Positions 34,125 to 41,995 of a DNA stretch of 64,000 nt are shown in pieces. A program made the translations under genes and the position numbers. The notes below the pieces were generated by a model. The model was not told where the DNA came from and searched no databases. It saw only the letters and a program-made list of their open reading frames with translations. Each line of letters begins with the position of its first letter. Position 1 is the stretch's first letter. The DNA lies in NCBI GenBank assembly GCA_965220415.1, contig OZ244829.1, forward strand, positions 6,076,001 through 6,140,000, in the 5' to 3' direction. The stretch is from JAJDTR01 sp965220415 (GTDB taxonomy: Bacteria; Poribacteria; WGA-4E; JAJDTR01).

Positions 34125-35036
34125 ATGGAAAACCGAATTGAAACATCCATCTCCGAAGACTTTTTAATCATTGCAAACCCAATCTCCGGAAAAGGCAAGA
34201 GCAAGGAAATTGCCGGAAATGCTCATGAACGACTCACAACCAACGGACGAAGCGGCAGGCTCGCCCTGACAACCCGGCGAGGCGATGCGCATCGTCTAGC
34301 ACAAGAAGCCATTCAGAATGGATGTCGGTGGCTGATTGCATGTGGCGGTGATGGCACAATCCACGAAATTGTCAACGCGATCGCGGCAAAACCACATATC
34401 GTATTGGGACTGATACCGTGTGGAAGGGGTAACGACTTCGCTAGGGCGCTCAAGATTCCGAAAGACCCGGAGCAGGCTATCCAAGTCCTACTGAGCGGCA
34501 AACCTTTTGAAATTGACGTTGGCAGGATTGGGGACGTATATTTTGATACGATAGTCACGTGTGGGTACGATGCCGAAGTAAGTCGACGGGCTTCGGAAGC
34601 AAATGTTCCGTTCTCTGGCACGGCAACCTACGTATACACCGCAATCACAACACTTTTTTCTTATAACTCCCCAGCAGCACGGATTGAAGGTGACTTCGGC
34701 GTGTATGAGGGCGGTATTCTCTTGGCGGCTACCGGGATTACACCCCACTATGGGGGCGGTTTCAAGATTGTACCTAACGCGGTCTTGAACGATGGTCTGC
34801 TTGATGTTTGCATTATTGAACCCGTGTCCCGACCAACGGTACTACGTATGCTTGTAAAGCTATTTTGGGGCGGACATACATCCCATCCCGCGGTCAGTAT
34901 CCAACGTACAAAATCGCTGACTATTCAGACGGAACCCCCAACCCTTCTTTACGCGGATGGCGAGAAGATAGGTTACACTCCTGCTACGGTGGAACTCGTC
35001 GAGCGCGGGCTTACGGTACTTGTGCCCGCGGAATGA
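34125..35036 (+). CDS. Diacylglycerol kinase/lipid kinase family protein (YegS/DagK type)
   Basis: 303 residues. DAGK catalytic domain: IIANPISGKGKSK (phosphate loop, about 15-27), ACGGDGTIHEIVN (GGDGT 74-78) and IPCGRGNDFARAL (100-109). C-terminal beta domain with YADGEKIGYTPATVEL. Transfers the gamma phosphate of ATP to diacylglycerol, or another lipid alcohol; the family includes DgkB, YegS and multi-substrate lipid kinases. Acts at the inner face of the membrane though without a membrane helix. The MITE lies just upstream, at 33774-34009. Confidence 0.9.
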   Translation: MENRIETSISEDFLIIANPISGKGKSKEIAGNAHERLTTNGRSGRLALTTRRGDAHRLAQEAIQNGCRWLIACGGDGTIHEIVNAIAAKPHIVLGLIPCGRGNDFARALKIPKDPEQAIQVLLSGKPFEIDVGRIGDVYFDTIVTCGYDAEVSRRASEANVPFSGTATYVYTAITTLFSYNSPAARIEGDFGVYEGGILLAATGITPHYGGGFKIVPNAVLNDGLLDVCIIEPVSRPTVLRMLVKLFWGGHTSHPAVSIQRTKSLTIQTEPPTLLYADGEKIGYTPATVELVERGLTVLVPAE

Positions 35037-35119
35037 TACACAAAACCGAAGCGTGGGAATCATGAGCGCCCTCTACGGTGCACCCCGGGAATAGATTGTC
35101 GAATTCGAGTCGCCGAATT

Positions 35120-36175
35120 TCACGCTTGTTTAAGCTTGCCTATACTGCGAGCGTGTTGAATCCACGTGTATAATTTGCGAAGCGAAGGTTCTGCTGTCTG
35201 CCAAACTTTCCGTCTCAATCGCGAATGAATTTTTATGTAGCTGCAGAAATCGTACCTCTGTGCTCTGTACTGCTCTTTGTGAGCGATTAAACCGTGATGT
35301 TCGGACGGAGAGGCTCCGAAATCCACCCACTCATATCCTCTTCCGCAGGCCCAATGAATGATGTGGTGGAAGATGGCGTTATTCGGACGATGTTCTAAAT
35401 TCGTCGGGTCGGATGCTTCGCACCATAGCGTTACAGTTCGATTGAAATGAAGATACAACAATCCGGCAATGACAACCCCATCGCGCTTTGCTATTGCCAA
35501 TCTCCCAATTCGACTTCGATAAAGAAACTGAATTAGAGATCGCGGCTTGGGCGTGCCGCCCAATCGCTTGACAGTTGCAAGATAGAGTCTATAAAACTCT
35601 TCCAACTCGGCGTCGGTATTCGCTTCAGAAACGCTCACACCTGCTTTTTCCGCCTTCCGCACCGCACCTCGAACCCGCTTGTTATACGCTGTCCATAGCA
35701 CCTCATAGTCTTCTGACGTTTTGAGAAGATGGGTGAATAACGTCCTGTGCTTTTGGTAACCGATTTCGGTGAGTCTGCGACCATATTCTGCGGTTTGGGT
35801 GGGTGAAAGCGTAAAAAACGCCTCGCAAATTCTCTGATTGTGTACCGCATCTGCGAGGTTCTTATCCGTCGATTCAATTAACGTATTGATATCCACCTCT
35901 GCACCAGCGATGAGTTGGATACCCCCGAACAGATTCCACGGCATTGAATGTAACATCTTGATACCGGGAATCGGTTTGAAAACAAATGCAGGAAGCCCGC
36001 CAATCAAGGTACTATTCTCCTTAATTAAGTAGTACATTGGTGACAGTTGCGCAAACGCTTGGTCGAGGGCGACTCTCCAGGCCGTTGAGTGAAACGCGTT
36101 GCTTCCCGGACACTGTTTTAAGACCTCATCCCACGAGTCCTCACACTGAGAGTTCAACGGTTCAAATGTATACAT
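35120..36175 (-). CDS. FemAB/GNAT-type acyltransferase
   Basis: 351 residues. Two GNAT-like halves: an N-terminal part with SNAFHSTAWRVALDQAF, FGGIQL and TLFTHLLK, and a C-terminal part with RGAVRKAEKAGVSV (about 168-181), AKRDGVVIAGLLYLHF, RPNNAIFHHIIHWACGRGYE and DFGASPSEHHGL. This is the acetyltransf_6/FemAB-like pattern used to add aminoacyl or acyl groups to peptidoglycan precursors or exopolysaccharide units. The start overlaps the end of a broken upstream ORF by 14 bp. Substrate unknown. Confidence 0.8.
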   Translation of the reverse strand: MYTFEPLNSQCEDSWDEVLKQCPGSNAFHSTAWRVALDQAFAQLSPMYYLIKENSTLIGGLPAFVFKPIPGIKMLHSMPWNLFGGIQLIAGAEVDINTLIESTDKNLADAVHNQRICEAFFTLSPTQTAEYGRRLTEIGYQKHRTLFTHLLKTSEDYEVLWTAYNKRVRGAVRKAEKAGVSVSEANTDAELEEFYRLYLATVKRLGGTPKPRSLIQFLYRSRIGRLAIAKRDGVVIAGLLYLHFNRTVTLWCEASDPTNLEHRPNNAIFHHIIHWACGRGYEWVDFGASPSEHHGLIAHKEQYRAQRYDFCSYIKIHSRLRRKVWQTAEPSLRKLYTWIQHARSIGKLKQA

Positions 36176-36485
36176 GCGTGCTTTTATCAGTTGCTGTACC
36201 CTTCAATCGTAACACACCATCGGCCGGATAGCCCTCGGATTCCTTCATTACAGATGCTGCGATTGTTCCAGCAAGTTCGGCTCTTGACATGTCTCCTAAA
36301 CCCATCCGACTTCAAGCATTATATCTGACAAGCAGACGTTCTGCAAGTACATCCAGTTTTTTATGTTGGACATTGCCTACCATCCCCATACGCGCTGCCG
36401 GCATCACATACTTAACTCGAACCTCCATCGGAATTCCCGAATCCCGTTTTTCAAGCAGTGTCTCGGGTTTTCAAACACGTTTCAT
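36162..36485 (-). pseudogene. Small ORF upstream of FemAB, interrupted by two in-frame TGA codons
   Basis: From ATG 36485 the frame reads MKRV-TGA-KPETLLEKRDSG, then KYVMPAARMGMVGNVQHKKL and LAERLLVRYNA-TGA-SRMGLGDMSRAELAGTIAA, ending at TGA 36162 inside the start of the FemAB gene. TGA codons are at codons 5 (36471-36473) and 58 (36312-36314). The residues look like real protein and keep one frame for 107 codons. No peroxiredoxin-like SECIS hairpin was found after either TGA. Most simply a gene broken by C-to-T changes (CGA to TGA) or TGG to TGA. Separate short proteins (from ATG 36428 and ATG 36305) are also possible. Family not recognised. Confidence 0.4.
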
Positions 36486-36611
36486 TCTTTTCTCTTGAGC
36501 AGATTGCGGAGGTGTGGTATGATTCGATCGTGATTTCGGATTGATTGAATTAATGAGTGTTAGGTCAACACTGGTCGTGCGCAGTTGACCTGTAAAATTG
36601 AAGGATTACAT
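36176..36611. other. Spacer between divergent FemAB and HEAT/TPR genes
   Basis: Its left two thirds are taken by the broken minus-strand ORF 36162-36485. The rest holds no gene; ribosome-binding site GAAGGA lies before ATG 36612. Confidence 0.4.
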
Positions 36612-37277
36612 ATGCCAGAGCAAAATGGATTCTCCGAATTAGCTAGGTTAATGCATCAGCATCCGGATCAGAAGCATGCGTTGAGGAGTACCCTAGCGGA
36701 AAAATATCCACAGGAAACGCTTATAGATTCTTTGGAAAATCAGAAACCGCTTACATGTCGAGCTGCGGCGTATGCCCTAGGTGAAATTGCTAACGAAGAC
36801 GCCATACCGTCTTTGGTTACTGCGCTTACGCATGAAGATCCGGGGACGCGCGCCAATGCTGAACAGGCACTATGGTCAATCTGGTTTCGGTCTGACGATG
36901 AATCGATTGACGCCATGATGCAAAAGGGTGTAGACCACATAAAAAAACAACGTTACGACGAGGCGGTTCAAGTATTCTCGGACGTCATTCGGATAGCCGC
37001 TAACTTTGCAGAAGGATACAATCAGCGTGCAATTGCATACTTCATGAGTGATGAACTGAGTAAATCAGTTGAAGACTGCAAAAAGACAATTGAACTCAAT
37101 CCTTTTCATTTTGGCGCATTCGCAGGAATGGGACAATGCTATCTGAAACTGGGAGACCTTGCGGCAGCGTTGGATGCTTTTCAGCGAGCTTTGGACATCA
37201 ATCCGAACCTCTACTCTATTGAGCGGATTGTCTTGGAGATTCAAAGTATGTTGCAGCAGCATTTCGGAGAAAATTAG
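36612..37277 (+). CDS. HEAT-repeat plus TPR protein
   Basis: Start at ATG 36612 with GAAGGA upstream, not the TTG at 36585. 221 residues. First half: two HEAT/PBS-lyase-type repeats (LTCRAAAYALGEIANEDAIP, SLVTALTHEDPGTRANAEQA). Second half: three TPRs (QRYDEAVQVFSDVIRIAANF, GYNQRAIAYFMSDELSKSVE, CYLKLGDLAAALDAFQRALD). No signal peptide; probably a cytosolic scaffold. First gene of an operon with a membrane protein (gap 34 bp) and the GlmM-like mutase. Confidence 0.72.
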   Translation: MPEQNGFSELARLMHQHPDQKHALRSTLAEKYPQETLIDSLENQKPLTCRAAAYALGEIANEDAIPSLVTALTHEDPGTRANAEQALWSIWFRSDDESIDAMMQKGVDHIKKQRYDEAVQVFSDVIRIAANFAEGYNQRAIAYFMSDELSKSVEDCKKTIELNPFHFGAFAGMGQCYLKLGDLAAALDAFQRALDINPNLYSIERIVLEIQSMLQQHFGEN

Positions 37278-37311
37278 AATCAAGCCGTTTTGCTTCACGT
37301 TAGTTCCCGGA

Positions 37312-38169
37312 ATGAATACACTGATGCGCTTGCATGCACCAAAGGACAACAGTCGCTATACTGGCATATCGAATCAATTGGTGTATCAATGGACGTTGCG
37401 GCGTGTCTTCCTTGCCGTTGTAACACTCGTCCTTCTTTTATTGATGATTCATCAACTCTTGTCGCATGTTGAGCTTCGCGACAGTTTAGATACGATGTTT
37501 CTGTCGCAAGTTCTCTTGGTCTTAATCGTATCACCCTACTTTTCAAGCCGCGCACTCTCCAATCACTTTAGTTGTACTTCATCAGATGAACTCGTGGTAC
37601 TGAGCCGGATACGCCCCACAGCCACGCTTGGCCCTATTGTCGTGGGTAGCCAAGTTACCCTTATCCTCTTCCTGGTCGTGTCAACCTCGGCAATCGTGCT
37701 TTTCAACGAATCGGGTCGCGATGTGTCGTTTACGAAACTGCTATCCTATTACGGAGTGCTTCTTGCGACGGTATTTTCGAGTTCACTTATCGGTGTATTG
37801 GGCTGGCGTTTTTTTTGCAACGAGATTCATACCGTTCAGTTTGCATACGCCGCTTCACTGCTGATGGTAGGCGGTGTTTTCATGTTGTCACTGCCAAATC
37901 GATACCTTGGCACTTTAACGGTGCTAGGTCGTTTTTCGGTTATTCCGGTGTTCCTGTACATCAACCCGCTAGTCGCGGTGTGTCAGATTCTTGATATAAA
38001 TATATTCAGAATGCCGCACTTGTACGAATTGACCCCGCTCCCGTCCTACCTGTATTTTTATCCCAAATGGTACGGCGTCTGCGGTTTTCAAGTTTTGCTC
38101 GGACTATGTTGCCTCTTCATGGTATCAAGGCTTGGTTTTGTCAAAGGGTTTCGCCGCGATAAGGCTTAG
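37312..38169 (+). CDS. Polytopic membrane protein, possible ABC-2-type permease
   Basis: Start placed at ATG 37312; the open frame extends 51 codons further upstream but overlaps the HEAT/TPR gene in another frame. 285 residues with a hydrophilic start (HAPKDNSRYTG) and about seven hydrophobic helices (around 30-45, 60-78, 100-122, 138-160, 170-190, 200-225, 255-275). Shape and SSRALSNHFSC loop suggest an ABC-2-type permease, but no ATPase is adjacent, so the assignment is weak. Ten bases before the GlmM gene. Confidence 0.55.
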   Translation: MNTLMRLHAPKDNSRYTGISNQLVYQWTLRRVFLAVVTLVLLLLMIHQLLSHVELRDSLDTMFLSQVLLVLIVSPYFSSRALSNHFSCTSSDELVVLSRIRPTATLGPIVVGSQVTLILFLVVSTSAIVLFNESGRDVSFTKLLSYYGVLLATVFSSSLIGVLGWRFFCNEIHTVQFAYAASLLMVGGVFMLSLPNRYLGTLTVLGRFSVIPVFLYINPLVAVCQILDINIFRMPHLYELTPLPSYLYFYPKWYGVCGFQVLLGLCCLFMVSRLGFVKGFRRDKA

Positions 38170-38179
38170 GTTCCACATT

Positions 38180-39622
38180 ATGGACGCTCCCATCGTCAGT
38201 GTATCAGGTATTCGTGGTATCGTTGGCAAGTCTCTGGATGCGGCTATGTTGACACAGTTTGCTACCGCGTTTGGCACTATGGTTAACACATCAACGTGTC
38301 AACAGGACAACGACAAGGAGAGCGGCCCCGTTCGTTCCAAAACTGTAGTAGTTGGTAGGGATTCGCGTGCGTCGGGCGAAATGGCGCGCCATTCGATTCT
38401 TGCCGGACTCATTGCGACCGGTTGCAGGGTGATTGATGTCGGAATGTGTCCGACGCCAACAATCCTGATGATGGCGAAAGAATTAAAGGCAAGCGCCAGC
38501 ATCGCCATCACTGCAAGTCACAACCCCGTGGAATGGAACGGCTTGGAATTTGCGCTCGAATCAGGTCGCTTATTGAATCGGGATGAGCGAGAGCAATTCG
38601 TGGAAATCTACCGTTCCGAGGATTTCCATCTTGCCACATGGAGCCAACAAGGGGCGGTAGAAACCTATCAAGGCGCTGTCAAGCGGCATATAGAAAAGAT
38701 TCTGGATTGCGACTGGATAGACCTTGAATTGGTGCGTGAACGTGCCCTTCGCGTTGCAATTGATTGTGGTAACGGCGCGGGTAGCATCGCAAGCCCACAA
38801 TTGCTCAAGCAGCTTGGGTGCCAAGTAGTTAAAGTCAACTGTGTGCCGGACGGTCATTTTCCACGCTCGGCAGAACCGACTCCGGATGCACTTGATCGGC
38901 TGTGCGAAACCGTCCATGCGGCCGGCGCAGACATCGGGTTTGCGCATGACGGAGACGCTGATCGGCTCGTTCTTGTGTCTGAAGACGGTTCGCCGCTGAG
39001 TAGCGAGTACACGTTCGCGCTTGCCGCCGATTTTGTCCTTAACAAAAGAAGCGGCCATGTGGTTAGCACGGTCTCCACGAGTCTCATGATTGACGACATC
39101 GCTGATCGACATCGCGCTCAAGTTCACCGTACTCCCGTTGGTGTAGGTTTCATCGTTGAAAAAATGCGAGAAACCAACGCTGTCATAGGTGGCGAGGGTA
39201 CTGGCGGCGTGGTTTTCCCCGAAATACACTATACGACGGATGGTCTCGCATCTATCGCCGCCATCGTTCATCATCTCTCTGAATCTAACAAGAGAATTTC
39301 ATCGTTGGTTAAATCAGTACCAAGCTACACAATGTGTCAAAAGAAGCTGGAGAGCCCCTCGCAATCGGTTTCTGAAGCCGTGGTAAAGCGTGCTGCGGAG
39401 ATTTACGCGGACAAAGGTCAACTGGCTACGGAAGACGAAGTATCACTCGACCTAACAGACGGTGTGAAGCGCGTCTGGAAAAATAGCTGGGTCAACGTTC
39501 GAAAGTCGGGTACCGAGCCGGTAATTCGGATATTTAGCGAGGCTCGAACTTCTGACCGAGCCGAAGCGCTCTGTAATGAAACAGTTGAAACCTTGAAACA
39601 ACTAATGACACATGAGAGTTAA
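38180..39622 (+). CDS. glmM: Phosphoglucosamine/phosphomannomutase, GlmM type
   Basis: Start at ATG 38180, 10 bp after the previous stop; the longer frame from 38132 overlaps it. 480 residues of the alpha-D-phosphohexomutase family: phosphoserine loop ITASHNP (S113), metal loop FAHDGDADR (D257, D259, D261), sugar loop GEGTGGVVFPEIHYTTDG (about 340-358) and phosphate-binding RKSGTEPVIRIFSEA. The start VSVSGIRGIVGKSL resembles GlmM of archaeal-like type. Interconverts glucosamine-6-P and glucosamine-1-P (or mannose phosphates) for cell-envelope sugar nucleotides. The next gene is YvcK/GlmR, which fits an amino-sugar role. Confidence 0.85.
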   Translation: MDAPIVSVSGIRGIVGKSLDAAMLTQFATAFGTMVNTSTCQQDNDKESGPVRSKTVVVGRDSRASGEMARHSILAGLIATGCRVIDVGMCPTPTILMMAKELKASASIAITASHNPVEWNGLEFALESGRLLNRDEREQFVEIYRSEDFHLATWSQQGAVETYQGAVKRHIEKILDCDWIDLELVRERALRVAIDCGNGAGSIASPQLLKQLGCQVVKVNCVPDGHFPRSAEPTPDALDRLCETVHAAGADIGFAHDGDADRLVLVSEDGSPLSSEYTFALAADFVLNKRSGHVVSTVSTSLMIDDIADRHRAQVHRTPVGVGFIVEKMRETNAVIGGEGTGGVVFPEIHYTTDGLASIAAIVHHLSESNKRISSLVKSVPSYTMCQKKLESPSQSVSEAVVKRAAEIYADKGQLATEDEVSLDLTDGVKRVWKNSWVNVRKSGTEPVIRIFSEARTSDRAEALCNETVETLKQLMTHES

Positions 39623-39649
39623 ACAAGAATGTATGCTCGAAAATTGTCC

Positions 39650-39718
39650 TCCCCGCTGGGGCTGTTAGAGGCTGGTGCGCAGTGCGCACCCTACAATTGT
39701 ACTTTTCAACTAGGCTCT
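39650..39718 (+). repeat. Palindromic repeat, copy shared with 19205-19270
   Basis: CCCCGCTGGGGCTGTTAGAG, GCTGGTGCGCAGTGCGCACC, CTACAATTGTACTTTTCAAC. Fills most of the 194-bp gap between the GlmM and YvcK genes. Confidence 0.6.
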
Positions 39719-39816
39719 AAACTCTTTTCCGGACGAATCGCGAAACCTGAAATCATTTCACTGGGGTCCGTGTTTGCCCTAAGTTTTTTTGTCATTGAGA
39801 ATTTACGGAGAGATTT

Positions 39817-41064
39817 ATGACGGACAAAAGTGCCTTGAAACTAGCCTGTATCGGCGGCGGGACCGGTTTGTCGTCTTTGCTAAGCGGTATTAAGAGGTAT
39901 ACAAGCGCAAAACATGACCGGTCCGAAATCATTGATATGAACAAGCTCGCCGCTGTTGTTTCTGTCTTTGATGACGGCGGCAGCACCGGAAGACTGATTG
40001 AAGAATTTGATGTGCTTCCCCCGGGAGATACCCGAAAGTTGCTATATTCACTTTCCGACGCGGATGAATTGCTTGCACGGTTATTTGAGTACCGTTTTTC
40101 CAGCAACGGCGACTTGGGCGGACATACAGTCGGAAATCTACTCTTGATTGCATTGACCGAACTGAGTGAAGGCAGTTTTCCGAAGGCGATTCAGGCGGCC
40201 TCGGAACTCCTCGCCGTACGCGGAAGAATCATTCCGGTGAGTCTGGACTATACAATGCTATGCGCGGAGTTGGCGGACGGTGACGTGGTCCAAGGGGAAT
40301 CGCAGATTCCAAATCGTCGGAACCGTGAACCGATTCGACGAGTATTCCTCGCACCGCGTGATAACGGGAAGACCCATCAACACGCATCATTAGACGCCTA
40401 TCAATGTGTCGCCCATCAGGAGGCTATCGAAACCATAGTAAATGCCGATGTGATAATCATCGGCCCCGGCAGCCTATATACCAGCATTATGCCCAATCTT
40501 GTTGTCAAAGGCATTGTAGATGCAATTCAGGCTTCGGATGCCATGAAAATCTACATCTGCAACGTTATGACTCAACCTGGGGAGACGGACGGGTATTCCG
40601 TGACTGACCATGTCCGGGCAATCTACGATCACGCAGATGTTTCACTGGACTACATTGTAGTGAACAACCAACCGGCACCGGACGAACTGATTAAAAGGTA
40701 TGTTCAGAAGGAACTATCAGAGCTCCTGACAAGGATTCAATCGCGTGCCGAAGAAGGGCTCTCACTGCTTGAAGACAACAAGGTCCGTCCAACAGATCTG
40801 GTTATGAGTCTGACAAACTATATTTCTCAAATATCCGATGAAACTCGGGAACAGATGGCTGACACGACGAAGGTACAGGTGCTTTACGATTTGGAACGTG
40901 ACAATTTTAAGGAAGGACATGTTGTCGAAGCCGATCTCATTCGCGACACTGTCGTGGTTGAGAATGGGGTGCAACTGAATGTGATTCGTCATGATCCCGA
41001 AAAACTCGCGCGCACTTTAATCAAGGTGTTGGGGGATCATCGGAAACTTCAGGAATCCGTTTAA
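39817..41064 (+). CDS. yvcK: YvcK/GlmR family protein (CofD-like fold)
   Basis: 415 residues, ATG after CGGAGAGATTT. YvcK signature: ACIGGGTGLSSLLSGIK (nucleotide-sugar loop), VVSVFDDGGSTGRLIEEF, LPPGDTRKLLYSLSD, GDLGGHTVGNLLL, then IIIGPGSLYTSIMPNLVVKG and CNVMTQPGETDGYSVTDHV. In Bacillus the homologue (GlmR/YvcK) binds UDP-GlcNAc and steers carbon to amino sugars and peptidoglycan. The genes next door, GlmM upstream and lipid kinase further off, fit this. About 90 residues longer than the typical family member (about 320), owing to a C-terminal extension from about residue 315. Confidence 0.9.
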   Translation: MTDKSALKLACIGGGTGLSSLLSGIKRYTSAKHDRSEIIDMNKLAAVVSVFDDGGSTGRLIEEFDVLPPGDTRKLLYSLSDADELLARLFEYRFSSNGDLGGHTVGNLLLIALTELSEGSFPKAIQAASELLAVRGRIIPVSLDYTMLCAELADGDVVQGESQIPNRRNREPIRRVFLAPRDNGKTHQHASLDAYQCVAHQEAIETIVNADVIIIGPGSLYTSIMPNLVVKGIVDAIQASDAMKIYICNVMTQPGETDGYSVTDHVRAIYDHADVSLDYIVVNNQPAPDELIKRYVQKELSELLTRIQSRAEEGLSLLEDNKVRPTDLVMSLTNYISQISDETREQMADTTKVQVLYDLERDNFKEGHVVEADLIRDTVVVENGVQLNVIRHDPEKLARTLIKVLGDHRKLQESV

Positions 41065-41446
41065 ACAGTTCGCAGCACGTGCTATAACCACCGACCAAAA
41101 CCTCCCCTTCCGGGCCTAAACCTTACGCATACTTGAGTCGTGTGTCCTTTCTTTGTCCCCCCTTGAATGACAATCTCCACTTCCTTATAGCTAATCATGC
41201 GGTAGAGATTCCCTTGCCCGCTCATCGAAAAGACCCAATTGTCGCTGTTAATGCGCATGAATTTTATTGAAATGATGTGACACGTGGAACAGAAAGTCCT
41301 ACAAGCCTGTAAATGCTCGAAGCAGCCCTAAAATTTGATGTGACTTCCCCGGTAGAAATCCAGAATTTTGTTGAGAAATGTGGGAAAATCGTGATACACT
41401 CCTCAAGGAACAAGAGCATCGGCATTAACGGAAAGGAAACTGTGGT
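41065..41446. other. Spacer without a recognised gene
   Basis: 382 bp. A degenerate R1 module (GCGGTAGAGATTCCC) lies at about 41200. Otherwise nothing seen. Confidence 0.45.
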
Positions 41447-41782
41447 ATGGGTCAATTTGTAAAGGCGGCAAAAACTGATGAGATTCAGGCGGGCCGCAGC
41501 ATTGGTGTCAGGGTTGAAGGCGTATTTGTAGGAATCTATAACGTCGCCGGTGAATATCATGCGATGAACAACATTTGCCCGCATCTCGGAGGAGTCTTGA
41601 GTTACGGATTCCTGAGTGATAGTGTGATTACCTGCCCACTCCACATGTGGGAGTTTGATATAAAAACCGGAAAATGCGTTTGGCCCGGGCAGACATGTAT
41701 CGCAACTTATCCCGTAAAAGTAGAAGGAGACGACATTTTTGTTGATGTCAACTCGCCGGTTTACGCGAAAGCAGAGGCATAA
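41447..41782 (+). CDS. Small Rieske [2Fe-2S] ferredoxin
   Basis: 111 residues. NICPHLGG (C44, H46) and TCPLHMWEFD (C63, H66) bind the cluster. Length and lack of extra domains match Rieske ferredoxins of ring-hydroxylating oxygenase systems or NirD-like small subunits. It is 214 bp before a second Rieske protein; the two may interact. Cytosolic. Electron donor and acceptor unknown. Confidence 0.88.
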   Translation: MGQFVKAAKTDEIQAGRSIGVRVEGVFVGIYNVAGEYHAMNNICPHLGGVLSYGFLSDSVITCPLHMWEFDIKTGKCVWPGQTCIATYPVKVEGDDIFVDVNSPVYAKAEA

Positions 41783-41995
41783 AATTGGTTCGCTAGGTAG
41801 ATCTGTGTCAAAGATAATTTCGGCATGAACACCCACCAGCACTTGTAGACATTAAATCCGCTAACCGATAATTCCCGCCGCATCTAAGCGGATCTTAGTA
41901 TAGCATCTATCGCAAAAATTTTTTGCACCCCTGATTGCACGGGGCGGTGCCAGTGAAACATTAGTCAACCGCAGCACGACAAGGAGGTTCGCGTC

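Noticed and set aside
38570..39274. 234-codon minus-strand frame opposite the GlmM gene
   Set aside because: Lies fully opposite a gene with all catalytic motifs; composition is that of a shadow and no ribosome-binding site or motif supports it.
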